NCBI GenBank assembly: GCA_002914845.1
Contig: JXTC01000003.1
Span: 2,914,224 to 2,978,223, forward strand
Direction of reading: 5' to 3'
DNA: 64,000 nucleotides
From: Trema orientale
Lineage: Eukaryota; Streptophyta; Magnoliopsida; Rosales; Cannabaceae
The notes beneath the pieces were generated by a model that was given only the letters and a program-made list of their open reading frames with translations, had not been told where the DNA came from and did no database searches. Shown here piece by piece: positions 33,568 through 45,094 of the stretch (positions are counted from its first letter, which is position 1; each line of letters begins with the position of its first letter). Position numbers and translations under genes: made by a program.

Positions 33568-36458
33568 TGGTAACCTCACCTATGTGATTGGAGATCCCAT
33601 GAAGTAGGTTCGTAGATGTAAAAACAAGTTACTTATTGCCTTGTAGCATTATTGACTACACTTTTGTGTTTACTATTGAGAAGTCCCTTCCTATGGCGAG
33701 ATAATGTTTTTCTGCAGTGATCAAGGTTGAGCTAATTCGCTCTTAATGAAATCCATAGCCTTATTATTGAGGTGGTGTGTAGATACTGCAGTACACACTT
33801 GATGGATTGTTCACCTATATGAGTGTAAAACTAGGGCCAGTTCTATGAGAGTTTAGGCAGACTCTCTAGAGCATTCATGAATTCCAAGAAGGCGCTGGGC
33901 TCTTAATGCGCCAACTCGCAGACAATGATGAGTTTAAAGTTCTGTGTGGATGCTATTCCTCTGTTCTACACCAAAGGTATTTTGGTTCATAGAAACTTTT
34001 GTTTCACCAAGTACCTGTGGCTCACGATTAGTTATCCTATGGCTGGTTCATAGCTTTAAAAGCACCAGTACTTATGCATTAAACTTTTGTGTTATCTCTA
34101 GTATTATACAGGCAATCGTATTTTGGAATTTGTGGGGAATTGTTGTATTTTATTAATTCCAAAATACTACAAGCTTCTAGAAAGGGAATATACTTTTATT
34201 CCATCTTATTTTACAAGGCTCTTAGCCTTAGTTGACAAGGTCTTATCTTATAAGGCATTTATGCGTTGGCTGCCATGTTTTTTGCTCCTCTTAATACTAT
34301 ATATATAGTATATGGGTGGAGTACAAAATTGAGAGAGAGGCAAAGAGAGATAGAGCTGATAGAGAATGAAAGAGAGAGCTGATTGCTCTTTTGGCTTTGG
34401 TTGCATAAGAAGAAAAATGAGAAAAATAAAAGAGAGGTTCCCTCGTCTGCATAGATCTATATATTACTAGAGATATTTTTGTGGTATCGTTGTCTATTCT
34501 TCGTCTTTAGGAGTGCGCCCTCAGTCAAAGATTGGTCGTTGTATCTTGGAGGGAAGACCGCTATGAAGCCTGTTTCGCACTCTGACATTGTCTGAGAGGG
34601 GCGGAATCTTTCCTTACGGACAGTGTTCATCATGCCTCAACCACCATTAATTTTTGTTTGTTATTTGTGCAGTTTCTTTTTGTTCGTAATAGCTTTTGCA
34701 TGCTTGTTCACAAGACCAATTGCAACTTTCATATTTCTCAAGTATCTTCAACAATCGTAACCTGGCAGAGAAATTTGACCTCTTTCTTCTGGATTCATAT
34801 ATTGAGGATAATAAAAAGGTTTAGCGGTGTCCAAGCGTTCCACATTGTGGTGATGCCATTCATATTGATGACAATGAGTTATGCGAGGTTGAATGTGCAT
34901 GTGGTCAACGGTTTTGTTCTAGTTGCCTCTCCGAAGCACACTCACCTTGTTCATGCCTAATGTGGGAACTATGGTGTAAGAAGTGCCGGGATGATTCAGA
35001 GACGGTTAACTGGATTGTCACAAGTCGGTTGAAAAGAATGGAGGACGCAACGTAGTACGGTGTGTTTGTCAGAAAAAATTTTAGTGAGTGTTTTCATTCT
35101 CATATTTTGTAGATGTATCGAATTTTTCTAAATTGGTTTTGGTTGGTGAACATGTATGAGAACAACATACAAACAGTCATAAGTATTGACATAAAAGATA
35201 ATGTCCTATGAAATAGTATTCATACCCTGTATTTGCTCATTCTTTCTTCGATGTTTTATGCTTTTTTTACTTCTTTCTTACTTTCTCATGTTTGGTTTGG
35301 TCTACATCTATTATTAACAGAGTTTTCAGTTGAATTTTGTTTACCATGTTTTGTAAATACATTTTGGAGTTGTTACCAGTTATTTATGTTTAAGAATTCT
35401 CGACACAGAAAGATTTAGTCCAAAATGCATAGGTCTTTTCTTGTAATTATTTTCATTTTTTTTCTCTGGGTATGCGAAAAAGTGGGGACAAACTGAGGCA
35501 AACTAGATTGGATTGCTAAGATCATGCTAAGAAATGAAGGTATCATCTGAAATGCCAGAAGAAAGTTTGTTTTTCCCTTACTGCTTGATTCATTTAAATG
35601 TAAGGCACCATCTGGTTCATTGTTTGGAATAGAATTGGTTACCATTATAGAATTTAGTGTTATACAGATTTATGCTACGGTGGTTGATAATTCTTGCATT
35701 TGCTTTTGGCACACAAATATGCATAGACATATGTATTATTTATTTACTTATGTTTTGCCTATTTCGCAGTTGGTTTTCTGGTCTCTCACTTGATGCTGGC
35801 CATAGTTGTGGAAGACATAAAGAAGAAAAGAAAAAAGTGAACACTGTGATTGAGCGTGCAAAAACAGAACTGCTGCGTTATATTCACTACCACAATCGTT
35901 ATAAAGCTCATATATTTTCTTTTAAGCTTGAGAGTAAGCTGAAGAATACCATACAAGAAAAGATATGATTGGAAGAAACAATAACAATAAATATAGATTA
36001 TATAGATGGGTAACCAATGGTCTCTACAGACTTTCAGGGTCAATGCGTATTCTTTCCTATTCCTACCCGTTTGCATGTTAAATGTTTGGTGATGAAAGAT
36101 TCAACAATAATATGACAAAGTATGAGAGAGATATCAAGCAAAACTTTTTGAGGATCAGCAACAACAGCTTGAGGCAAATGCTACAGGACCATTTCGATCA
36201 ATTCTTAGAGGATGAAGTTATAAAGATGAAAATGAATGTCATCAATCTTTCGGTAGTTACTGACAAGTTGTGCGAAGAATTGTAAGTCTACATCAGATAA
36301 CTTGAAGGGTGCATCATATTTTTAATATCTTGAATCGTTACTGTTCCTTGATCCTTTTTGAATGAAGTAAACAGGAGTGCAGCACTCTCTTTTGTCATTT
36401 TACTGTTTATCACTTGACATGTGGACTCTACTTAAATATCACATATTTCAGTAGTAAC

Positions 36459-36921
36459 CACGGCGGCGGCAGTCATGGCCCAGTGAACGCATATGCCCCC
36501 ACTGAATTTTTGAAAATTTATATTAATGCACTAAAAGTTTTCTTTTGCCCCCACTAAATAAAGAAAATAAAATTTATGCCCTACCTTATATAGTTCATTT
36601 TCTAATAAAAATATCTTTGAAGCCCAAATGTAATGTGTGCAAAAAAATAAAAATAAGTAAAAAAGGCTAATATTACAAGGATGATAAATAGAAATAAACA
36701 ATATTCACCCTTATTTTTTGCTTTCATCCCATCTTTTTAGAAGACTCCTTATGAAAATTTTGAAGTTTAGTGTAACTTTTCATATATCTTTGTGAGAAAA
36801 GAAATTATTTCTTATATTATTATTTGAGTTCAAAATTTTTATCTCGATTATTTCTATGAAAAAAAAAATTTTCTAATTAGGTTATGTTCCTACTAAGATT
36901 AGTTTCTGACTCTGTACTTGA
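36459..36921. mobile_element. Unclassified insertion in intron 5 of the ARI pseudogene
   Basis: Alignment of the pseudogene with the intact copy breaks here. The insert is flanked by TAGTAAC on both sides (36452-36458 and 36922-36928). It starts with a GC-rich CGGCGGCGGCAG block and contains two TGCCCCCACT motifs. The class is unknown; such CCCCCACT motifs also occur near ends of plant hAT elements. Confidence 0.5.
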
Positions 36922-36954
36922 TAGTAACTAATTGTTATTGGAGTCACATGTCTT

Positions 36955-37100
36955 AGGAGATAGAGTGTAAAAGAGGGTGACAAAAGAGGGTGACAAAGTG
37001 TAAAAGAGGAGATAGTAACTAAGTGTAAAAGAGGGTGACAAAAGAGATAGAGTGTAAAAGAGGGTGACAAGTGTAAAAGAGGGTGACAAAAGAGAGTCAT
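36955..37100. repeat. Tandem array of a GTAAAAGAGGGTGACAAA-type unit
   Basis: At least six imperfect units of GTGTAAAAGAGGGTGACAAA lie in intron 5 of the ARI pseudogene. The intact copy has a single GTGTAAAAAAGAGTGACAAA at about 42128, so the array expanded in the pseudogene. Confidence 0.8.
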
Positions 37101-37170
37101 GCTAGATTTCTCTAAAGTAAATATAGAAGGCTGATTTTGACCTCTTTTGTAGGATATGGATACTAAAATG

Positions 37171-39172
37171 TTTTTGGGCTGTCGGTAGGAAAGAATTAAG
37201 AGGCAAGCGTATAGTGAAACTCTCACACCTCGTGTAGAGGACAAATTAGGACAACCGAAACACGTGTAAACTTCTAAACAGACCTCTTACTGATATATGC
37301 TTACTAGTAAAATTTTCTTTGGGATTCTTTACCCAATGCCCAGGTTTTACCACTTCTAACAATCTCATAGATAATAACAAGATATTGCAGTCACAACATG
37401 CTCTTGTTTCCCCCACAACCCCACACCTTCTTTTTTTTTTTTTTTGGAGCCATGCATGTTGATTGATGATTTGGCGTCTTTTACCTATTTCATGTTTTGT
37501 AAAATCCAGCAATTATCTTGAGGTAGGGAATCAATAGTTTATGCTCTCCAATTCCATGTATTATGTATTATCATAATAGTTATATAGTACATAAACCGAC
37601 AAAACATATAGAAAATGTCGTGACTATAATATTACTACCGTATTTTTGTTGTGTAGCTAAAGCTGTAAAGCCCAAGGTTATTCGCCACTAAAAAACTGAG
37701 AAACCTAAGACGTGTTAACAATTCTATTCTGGACCCGCTCGTTATAAGCAGTCGTTGAAAGCCACGTATACGACAAACGAACCCAGTCTCGAACAAGGAG
37801 GCAAGCATTCACTCCATCCACTATTCTATAGCTATTCTATTGCATATGACTAACCAAACAAAAGTAATTTTGTAATGCTTGGCACCACAATTAGGTCCAC
37901 AATTTATAGAAATGTGTCCACATGTAAATTTAAGAGTGTGAGACTTGATTCAAGTGCCTCCTCAGATTCCATCCATAGCGTGGGTCATTATAATCACACC
38001 GAAGGAGTAATTGTCAACCCATTTTTTTAGAACTTATCTTTTTATGTTTTGGGCTTCTTACAATCCAAGTCCAAAGTACTAAAAAATGAAAAATCTAGAT
38101 GATTTGAAAATTTTTTTAGAAAAATATCACTTTTTAAAAGCTTTATTAGAAAAATAACATTTTAAAAAAATATTTAAAAAAATACTATTTTTTCTTAAAA
38201 TTGGTAGTTTTTAGTGGTCCTCGAGATAACCAATCAAGTTATCTCATAGAATTCGACTAGTTATCTTAAGTATCTCATCAATTAATAAAAAATAATATTT
38301 TTTTAAATACTTTTAAAAATAATATTTTTATATTTAAATCCGAGATTTTTCAGAATAATTTCAAATCTCGAAATTTTTCAGTCTTTTTGAAAAATTACCA
38401 TAAAAAATCAAATTTCCACTTATGTTTTTAGTTGATAATAGATTGTTATTTCAATAAAAGAAAATTGAAAATAAGATTTTTTATGTTTTGAGTTGATAAT
38501 TATATGATTACTTCAATATTCTTAAAAGAACATGATTTTTATGTAAAAATGTTAATACATGCCATTTTTCAAACATGATATTTTCAAAAAATATATTCTA
38601 CTGGAATGTCATCTATCTTATTATTATTATTATTATTATTATTATTTTCTTTTTGTGGGATGAATCTCTGGTTTTTGTTGAATAATTCATATTTATTTGA
38701 TAGAGCCCAGCATAGTCCATCCATAATATAAATAGAGCGTATCCGTATTCCGGTTATCTCCAACAAAACCTAGGACGCCTAGAGAAGTAACTGAGAAACA
38801 GCGTCAGTGATAACGGCGCGACTGGAATCTTCTTCGCCGTTATTTTAGAGTTTCTGTTATAAAATTCACTCAAAAAAAAAAAAAAAAGAAATAGTAAGAA
38901 GTTATAAATACAAAACATACCAAAGAAAAACAAAGAAAAAAACAAAAACAAAGAAGTGTACAGAGGCAGGAGGAGAGCTCAGTTAACGTGATCAGTAATT
39001 TTTCAGTGTAATACATACCATTTTTTGAGTTTTCAGTGTCATCTATCTTAATCCTTTTGCTTGCTCTAAAAGATTTCTTTTTTTTTTTTCCCCCCCGGAA
39101 AGTAGAGAATTTTCCCGGAATCTTGATTGAAATTTTCTTAATCGTTGATCGGACTTTTTTGGTAGGTTAATC
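37171..39172. other. Intergenic stretch upstream of the ARI gene at 39173
   Basis: No gene is seen. An AT-rich dispersed repeat lies at about 38045-38410 and a (TTA)n microsatellite at 38617-38645. The segment at 38770-39170 is related to 57205-57690 upstream of the other intact ARI gene: both carry ACAGCGTCAGTGATAACGGC and CAGTTAACGTGATCAGTAAT. The duplication therefore included the promoter and 5' UTR. Confidence 0.5.
38617..38645. repeat. (TTA)n microsatellite
   Basis: About nine ATT/TTA units lie in the region upstream of the ARI gene at 39173. Confidence 0.9.
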
Positions 39173-42100
39173 ATGGTAGAGTTTACCGGCAGTGACGATG
39201 ATTATCTCGATCCCAACGATGATGATGAGGATTACGATGCCTATGATGCCAATTTTTGTGAAAACGATGTTTCAAAGCCAAACGCCGACTCCATTAAGGT
39301 ACCACTAGTTTTCAATTTTGACGATTTCTGTACCTTTGACTTGTGTTGACTCAATTATGTCGAGGCTTAACCCCCACTCAGACACACACTGCATAATTAG
39401 CCTCTGCCTAGTGGAGTTTTTGGGTGCTTTGAATCTTAATTCGAAAAAAAAAATGAGAGTTCTTTAGGCAAAATTTGTACCCTTTTATCACTAATTATTG
39501 GTGTCAAATGAATTACATTACAGAAACAAAACCATCAAATTGCGAAAAACATAAACTTTTGCGCATTAATTTTTTAATCTATGTTGCAGAACAACAAACA
39601 AAATATTTAGCAATACTATAACCAAAAATTCTTGTAATATTTTGCAGATGATTACAAAAGAGTCTCTCTTGGCTGCGCAGGTAATCACCAGGAGTTTTTC
39701 ATTATCTTTTTTTGTTATTTACTGTTCTTCGTGTGTGCCGTGCCGTGCCAGGTTTTGTGACAAACGTTGCTATTGAACTATGCAGAGGGAGCATTTGAGG
39801 AGGGTGATGGAAGTCCTATCATTGAAAGAGCAACACGCGCGAACGTTACTCATTCACTATCGTTGGGATGTTGACAAGCTGCTTACGGTTCTTGTAGAGA
39901 AAGGGAAAGATGAGTTATACGCTGAAGCAGGACTGAGCTCAGTGGAGCATGACAATTTTGTCCCGGCACAGTTGCCATCTATGGTCATGTGCATAGTTTG
40001 CATTGAAGATGTTCCTGCAGCCGAGGTGACAACTATGGACTGTGGTCACTACTTTTGCAACTCTTGTGAGTACTACTCCTTTTGCAACAATTACTTCAAA
40101 CATGTGTTAAACTTGTTTTCTCGCATCTGCGGAAATCTCTTTTGATTCTATCATGTTTTAAGTTCATTTGATGGAATTCTCTGTGTTATTTTTGCTTGTA
40201 TCGTTCTGCTTAGGTTGGACAGAGCACTTCATTGTCAAGATAAATGAGGGCCAGAGCAGGCGCATTAGATGTATGGAGCACCAGTGTCAAGCTATTTGTG
40301 ATGAAGCGAAAGTCAGAATTCTTGTCAGTGCAAGGGATCCTAACCTGGCTGAGAAATTTGACCGCTTTCTGCTGGAATCATATATTGAGGACAATAAAAA
40401 GGTTAAGTGGTGTCCAAGTGTTCCACATTGTGGTAATGCCATTCGTGTTGATGACAATGAGTTATGCGAGGTTGAATGTGCATGTGGTCAACAGTTCTGT
40501 TTTAGTTGCTTATCCGAAGCACACTCACCTTGTTCATGCCTAATGTGGGAACTATGGTGTAAGAAGTGCCGGGATGATTCAGAGACGGTTAACTGGATGA
40601 CCGTCCATACAAAGCCCTGCCCCAATTGTCACAAGTTGGTTGAAAAGAATGGAGGATGCAACAGGGTACAGTGCATTTGTCGAAAAGCATTTTGGTGAGT
40701 GATTTGATTCTTATATTCTGCACACATATCAAAATGTTTCTAAATTGGTTATGGTGGGTGAAAATGTGTGAGAACAAATTACAAATAGTAATAGGTATCA
40801 ACATATTCCTATTATATGAGAATGAAACGATAGTGTCCTATGACATGGTATTTGTAGCCTGTATTTGCTCATTCTTTCTTCGATGTTTATGCCTTTTCCA
40901 TTGCTTTCTTTCTTGCTTTCTCATGTTTGGTTTGGTCCTTGATATGAGATCTCATGCTTGGTTGTAACCAGTTATTTATGTTCAAGAATTCACAACATAA
41001 AAAGATTTATTCTAGAATGCATAGGTCTTTTTCCGAATTTATTATTAGCTTCTTTTTTTCTTCACTGGGTATGCTAAAAAGTGGGACAAATTGAGGCAAA
41101 CTAGGTTGGTTGCCGAAAATCATGCTAAGAAATGAAGTTTTCATCTGGGATGCTGGAAGAAAGTTTGTTTTTCTCTTACTGCTTGATTCATTTAAATGTA
41201 AGGTACCATCTGATTCATTATTCGGAATAGAATTGGCTACCATTATAGAATTTAAAGTGTCATACAGATTTATGGTATGGTGGTTGATAATTCTTGCATT
41301 TGCTTTTGGCACACAAAAATGTATAGACGTATGTATTATTTATTTACTTGTGTTTTGCCTATTTCGCAGTTGGTTCTGTGGTCTCTCACTTGATGCTAGC
41401 CATAGTTGTGGAAGATATAAAGAAGAAAAGGAAAAAGTGAACACTGTCATTGAGCGTGCAAAAACAGAACTGTTGCGTTATATTCACTACCACAATCGTT
41501 ATAAAGCTCATTTAGATTCTTTTAAGCTTGAGAGTAAGCTGAAGAATACCATACAAGAAAAGATATCATGGTTGGAAGAAACAATAGCAACAAATATAGA
41601 TTATAGATGGGTAACCAATGGTCTCTACAGACTCTTCAGGTCAAGGCGTATTCTTTCCTATTCCTATCCATTTGCGTATTACATGTTTGGCGATGAAGGA
41701 TTCAACAATAATATGACGAAGTATGAGAGAGATATAAAGCAAAACTTGTTTGAGGATCAGCAACAGCAGCTTGAGGCAAATGTCGAGAAGCTTTCTTCGA
41801 TTCTAGAGGACCATTTCGATCAATTCTTAGAGGATGAAGTTATGAAGATGAGATTGAATGTCATCGATCTTTCGGCAGTTATTGATAAGTTGTGCAAAGA
41901 ATTGTGAGTCTACTTCAGATACCTTGAACTGCATCATATTTTTCACATCTTTAATCCTTATTGTTCCCTGATCCTTTTATTGAATGAAGTAAAAAGGAGT
42001 ACTACATCACTCTCTTTTGTCACCCTCCTATTTCATTGCTTGAGATCTAGACTCTACTAAAATATCACTCATTTTAATAATAACTAATTATTTTTGAGTG

Positions 42101-42764
42101 TCCACATGTCTAAGAATAAGACATAAGAGTGTAAAAAAGAGTGACAAAGAGAATGTTGCTAGCACTTATCGTCAGTAAATATATTAAGTATGCACATTTG
42201 ACCCTTTTTCTTGGAAATAATGTATGGTATTGGATACTAAACTTTTTTTAATAGCGTTTGAAACAAAATGATAAACATACCCCTCGGGTTAAGTTCATTA
42301 AATGAACTCATTTTAAGTTATATAAAGCTTGAAAATGTTCACAACTTTTAATTATTAAGGCTTCTAAATTTGTCTTTTGCTGAAGGATGAAAGGAAACAT
42401 AAAAAGTGGAATTGGTTTTGGTAGATGCCCTGTCCTTTTTCTTTTTCTATTTTTTTTGTTGGGAAAAGTAGTTTTTGCTAAGTGGAGAGTACATAACTTG
42501 TGATTATGGTTCCATAACTTGTATATATGGATTACTTGAAGGTACGAATGCATTGGAAATGATTTGTTGGGCTATCACCAGTGGACAACTCCTTCTATTG
42601 CTCCTTACATGTCAAATGGCGTGGACAAAGCTTCTGAACTCGTTGTTTGTAAAGACATGAAGCCCTCTCATACCAAAAAGAACTCTGGCAAAGATGCTAT
42701 ATGTTTCACAGATGAATGGCCTTCTGTGAAGCGTCTTAAAACCGGTGATTTCACTCATGGTTAG
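39173..42764 (+). CDS. ARIADNE-type RBR E3 ubiquitin ligase (ARI1/2-like), copy A
   Basis: Six exons: 39173-39298, 39648-39680, 39786-40065, 40214-40694, 41370-41903 and 42542-42764; 558 residues, GT-AG introns. RBR ligases take ubiquitin from an E2 onto a RING2 cysteine and pass it to substrate. Visible regions are an acidic N-terminus (1-42), an Ariadne UBA-like region (about 45-105, 'VLSLKEQHARTLLIHYRWDV'), RING1 from 'MCIVC' (Cys122), an IBR ('KWCPSVPHCGNAI', 'CACGQQFCFSC'), RING2 from 'CPNC' (Cys282) with catalytic 'NGGCN' (Cys295), then a helical Ariadne domain ('LFRSRRILSYSYPF'). RING2 is odd: compared with copy B, 8 residues including the 'GREHTY' histidine, a predicted zinc ligand, are gone, leaving 'CGLSLDASHSCG'. 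The gene may be expressed yet weak or inactive. The 3' end is clear from the frame across intron 5. Confidence 0.88.
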
Positions 42765-43094
42765 TATTTATTAATCTAGGTGCTTTGACTTAGTTAGCTA
42801 GCTTCTTAAAGTCGCCAAAAGGACTTTAGTAGACCTTAGTTCTCACCGGTTTTCTCTTTTAGGAAATCACTGTTCATATCTTCTCTTTTCCTTTCCTTTT
42901 TCTTAATAGTGCTTTTGTTTTTCGTCCTGAAATTTTTCTAAATAGTGTTTACTGTTATGTATTGGGAGTTTACACGCTGATGCTAATGTAAACACCGTTA
43001 TTGAAGTCAAATAAGAGAGCTATACATTGCATTTTGCGAGGTACGTTTTGAAGTTGAAAATGAATTATTATGGTAGAATTGAGTTAGAGAATTC

Positions 43095-43210
43095 AGGATA
43101 ACTCAACTGGTTTAGGATTTTGGGAGTATATGTGAGTGTGTAGGACGGCAGGGCTTCAAATCCTAATTAGGTTTGTTTATGTATAAATTTTATGATTGAA
43201 AAAAAAAAAA
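43095..43210 (+). mobile_element. tRNA-derived SINE (second family)
   Basis: The head GGATAACTCAACTGGTTTAG resembles box A and GGGCTTCAAATCCTAA fits box B. A poly-A run follows at about 43199-43210. The body and tail differ from the SINEs at 9614 and 54411, and no clear target duplication was found. Confidence 0.5.
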
Positions 43211-44860
43211 GAGATGCATCTAGTCTTTTCAAAAATAAAATAAAAAAACTACCATGGTAGAAACTGATAGTAAATCTGATGTAAAGTTTTTCAATCAAAA
43301 TAAGTATACAGAAAGATAGAATCAACGATTTGTTGATCTTTATACCAAATTCATAATACCACTATATATAAATTCATAATACCACTACATATGACATATG
43401 AGTTATCATTACTTATCTACTTTATTTGATTTACTACAAATAAATTTAATAATATTCATTAATTGAATGATGACAATTCACATATCACATGTGTTATATT
43501 CATAATTTGGATTAGTTATTGGAATCCTTAGTATTATCATTCAAATTAATAAGATGCTATATTAAAGTTTAGTTAAACAATATTTCTTCTCGGGTCATTT
43601 GTATTAAGGGGAATTCTAGTGTTGTGTTTTATCGCATTTTTTTTTTTCCTTTTTTAATTATATACAAATTATCCTTTCAAACAATTGACGATGAATGGTT
43701 AGTACTGGATGAATAGTTACGATAAAAAGCCTGAAATTTATCTCATGAAATTTATGAAGTTCAAAAATCGCATGAGATTTATAAAAAAGACATGGATCTA
43801 GAGTCTTTTTTTTCCCAAAAAAAAAAAAAGGAATTACTATGGTAGAAACTGATGAGTAAATCTGATGTAAGTTTTTCGATCAGAGTAAGTAAGCAGAAAG
43901 ATAGAATCAACGATTTGTTACTAAATTTATAAGGGTTAATCACATTTTTATGGGTTAATTACATTTTATATTTTGTGTTTTGTCTGTTTGTTCAGTTTAT
44001 ATCTTGTATTTTGGTTATTATTAACATTGACGTTTAGATTTGAAACTTGTAACAAAATTTATACACTCCATAGCTCAAGCACTAAATTTGATCAATATGT
44101 TTACTAAAATACCCTTTAAAATTTAAGTATACATTTTTAAAGAAATTTTAATTTAAAACTTATTTAAAATTGATAAAAATTATTTATATAAACATATTTA
44201 ATTTATGGTTTTTTTTTTCTTTTTTAAATTATTTTCTTAATATTTGTTCTTTTAACTATTAATTTTTTAATTGGTTTTAAATTTAAAATAAGTATTTAAA
44301 CATCTATCAGGGTCTTTTGGTAAACTCAATGGTCAAAATTAGTTGTTCACCAGTATAAATTTATTATAAGTTCTAAATCTGGAGATTAATGTTGGTAATA
44401 ACTAAAACATAGGATATAAACAGGACAAAAGGTTAAAATGCAAGGTATAAAAAATATAATTATCCTAATTTATAATAACACTACATATGACATATGAGTT
44501 ATCATTACTTATCTTCTTTATTTGATTTACCACAAATAAATTATTCATTAATTGAATGATGATAATTCACATGTCACATGTGTTATATTCATAATTTGGA
44601 TTAATTACCGGAATCCTTAGCGTTATTATTAAATTTAATTAGGATGCTATATTAAAGTTTAATTAAACAATATTTCTTCTGGGGGTTCATTTGTATTAAG
44701 GGGAATTCTGTAATGTTGTGTTTTATGGCATTTTTTTTCCCTTCTAAAGTTTTATAGCATTTTTTTCCCTTTCTAATTTGAATATATGATGAATAGTTAC
44801 GATAAAAAACTGAATTTTATCTCATGAAATTTATGGTTCAAAAATCGCTTCTCAACTAGA
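43211..44860. repeat. Tandem duplication downstream of ARI copy A
   Basis: Unit 1 is about 43211-43787. Unit 2 is about 43788-44860, which is longer only because of a 534-base element at 43933-44466. Both share TGGTAGAAACTGAT, AGATAGAATCAACGATTTGT, CTACATATGACATATGAGTT, AAACAATATTTCTTCT and GAATAGTTACGATAAAAA. The units themselves contain a palindromic MITE-like core. No gene is seen. Confidence 0.8.
43933..44466. mobile_element. Mutator-type MITE, 534 bp, in the second duplication unit
   Basis: The ends are GGGTTAATCACA and AATTATCCT, with inverted similarity over about 90 bases (for example TATCTTGTATTTTGGTTATT against the complement of AATAACTAAAACATAGGATA). A perfect 9-base target duplication, AATTTATAA, is present (43924-43932 and 44467-44475). 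It is absent from unit 1, so it inserted after the duplication. Confidence 0.8.
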
Positions 44861-44892
44861 ATAAAGAATAACAAAAACTCTATAAAAAAATA

Positions 44893-45094
44893 GGATAATG
44901 CTTGAGGTGCCAATTTTTGTACTAAATTTTTAATACTAATATATGTGGCATGTGATTTGTCACCACTTAATTGGTAATAATATTTAATCTATTTGTGATA
45001 AGTTTTAACATACTAATTAGTTGGTGACAAGTTACATGCCACATGTGTTGGTATAAAAAATTTAGTATAAAAATTAGAATGTGTAGTGTTATCC
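44893..45094. mobile_element. Palindromic MITE, 202 bp
   Basis: It begins GGATAATGCTTGAGG and ends GTGTAGTGTTATCC. The inverted arms of about 70 bases share TATGTGGCATGTGATTTGTC and the complement of GACAAGTTACATGCCACATG. A half copy lies at 62217-62297 downstream of the other ARI gene. Confidence 0.7.

Larger units (their letters stand above)
30087..34753 (+). mobile_element. Copia LTR retrotransposon (family C1), full length but decayed
   Basis: The LTRs at 30087-30697 (611 bases) and 34141-34753 (613 bases) both begin TGTTGTATTTTATTAATTCC and end CAACA, with a purine-rich tract TGTGGGGAAT before the 3' LTR. The 5-base target duplication is ATTGT (30082-30086) and ATCGT (34754-34758), consistent with one C-to-T change. 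The interior keeps recognisable pieces of a Ty1/copia polyprotein with many stops: an integrase-end motif 'PYELWKDY' near 32033, a reverse transcriptase piece 'VHQLDVN' near 32615, and an RNase H domain at 33154-33567 ending 'LADPLTKPLNRG'. No primer-binding site follows the 5' LTR. It inserted into exon 4 of an ARI gene. Confidence 0.9.
29668..37170 (+). pseudogene. ARI1/2-type RBR ligase pseudogene split by a retrotransposon
   Basis: Blocks matching the intact copy at 39173 are: exon 3 end 29668-29782, exon 4 first part 29966-30086, exon 4 second part 34759-35084, exon 5 35770-36281, and intron 5 to about 37170. Exons 1, 2, 6 and the start of exon 3 are missing. The damage includes a RING1 His changed to Tyr (CGYYF for CGHYF), a donor changed to GC, a 7-base deletion in exon 4, an in-frame TAG near 34820, a 28-base deletion before the catalytic Cys region, loss of the exon 4 donor (TTTAGTGAG for TTTGGTGAG) and several stops in exon 5. 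A copia element (30087-34753) sits in exon 4. A further insert of about 463 bases (36459-36921) and an expanded tandem repeat lie in intron 5. It shares with the copy at 39173 a 24-base deletion in RING2, so these two are sisters. Confidence 0.9.

Noticed and set aside
36955-37100. CRISPR-like regular repeats
   Set aside because: The units are directly adjacent without unique spacers, in a plant intron.
37246-37512. Minus-strand 88-codon open frame beyond the ARI pseudogene
   Set aside because: No family resemblance; it contains a poly-Lys run encoded by a poly-T tract.
41110-41369. Upstream extension of exon 5 of ARI copy A as coding sequence
   Set aside because: This part is intron 4: a proper acceptor lies at 41368-41369, and joining to exon 4 restores the RING2 'AFCWFC' sequence.
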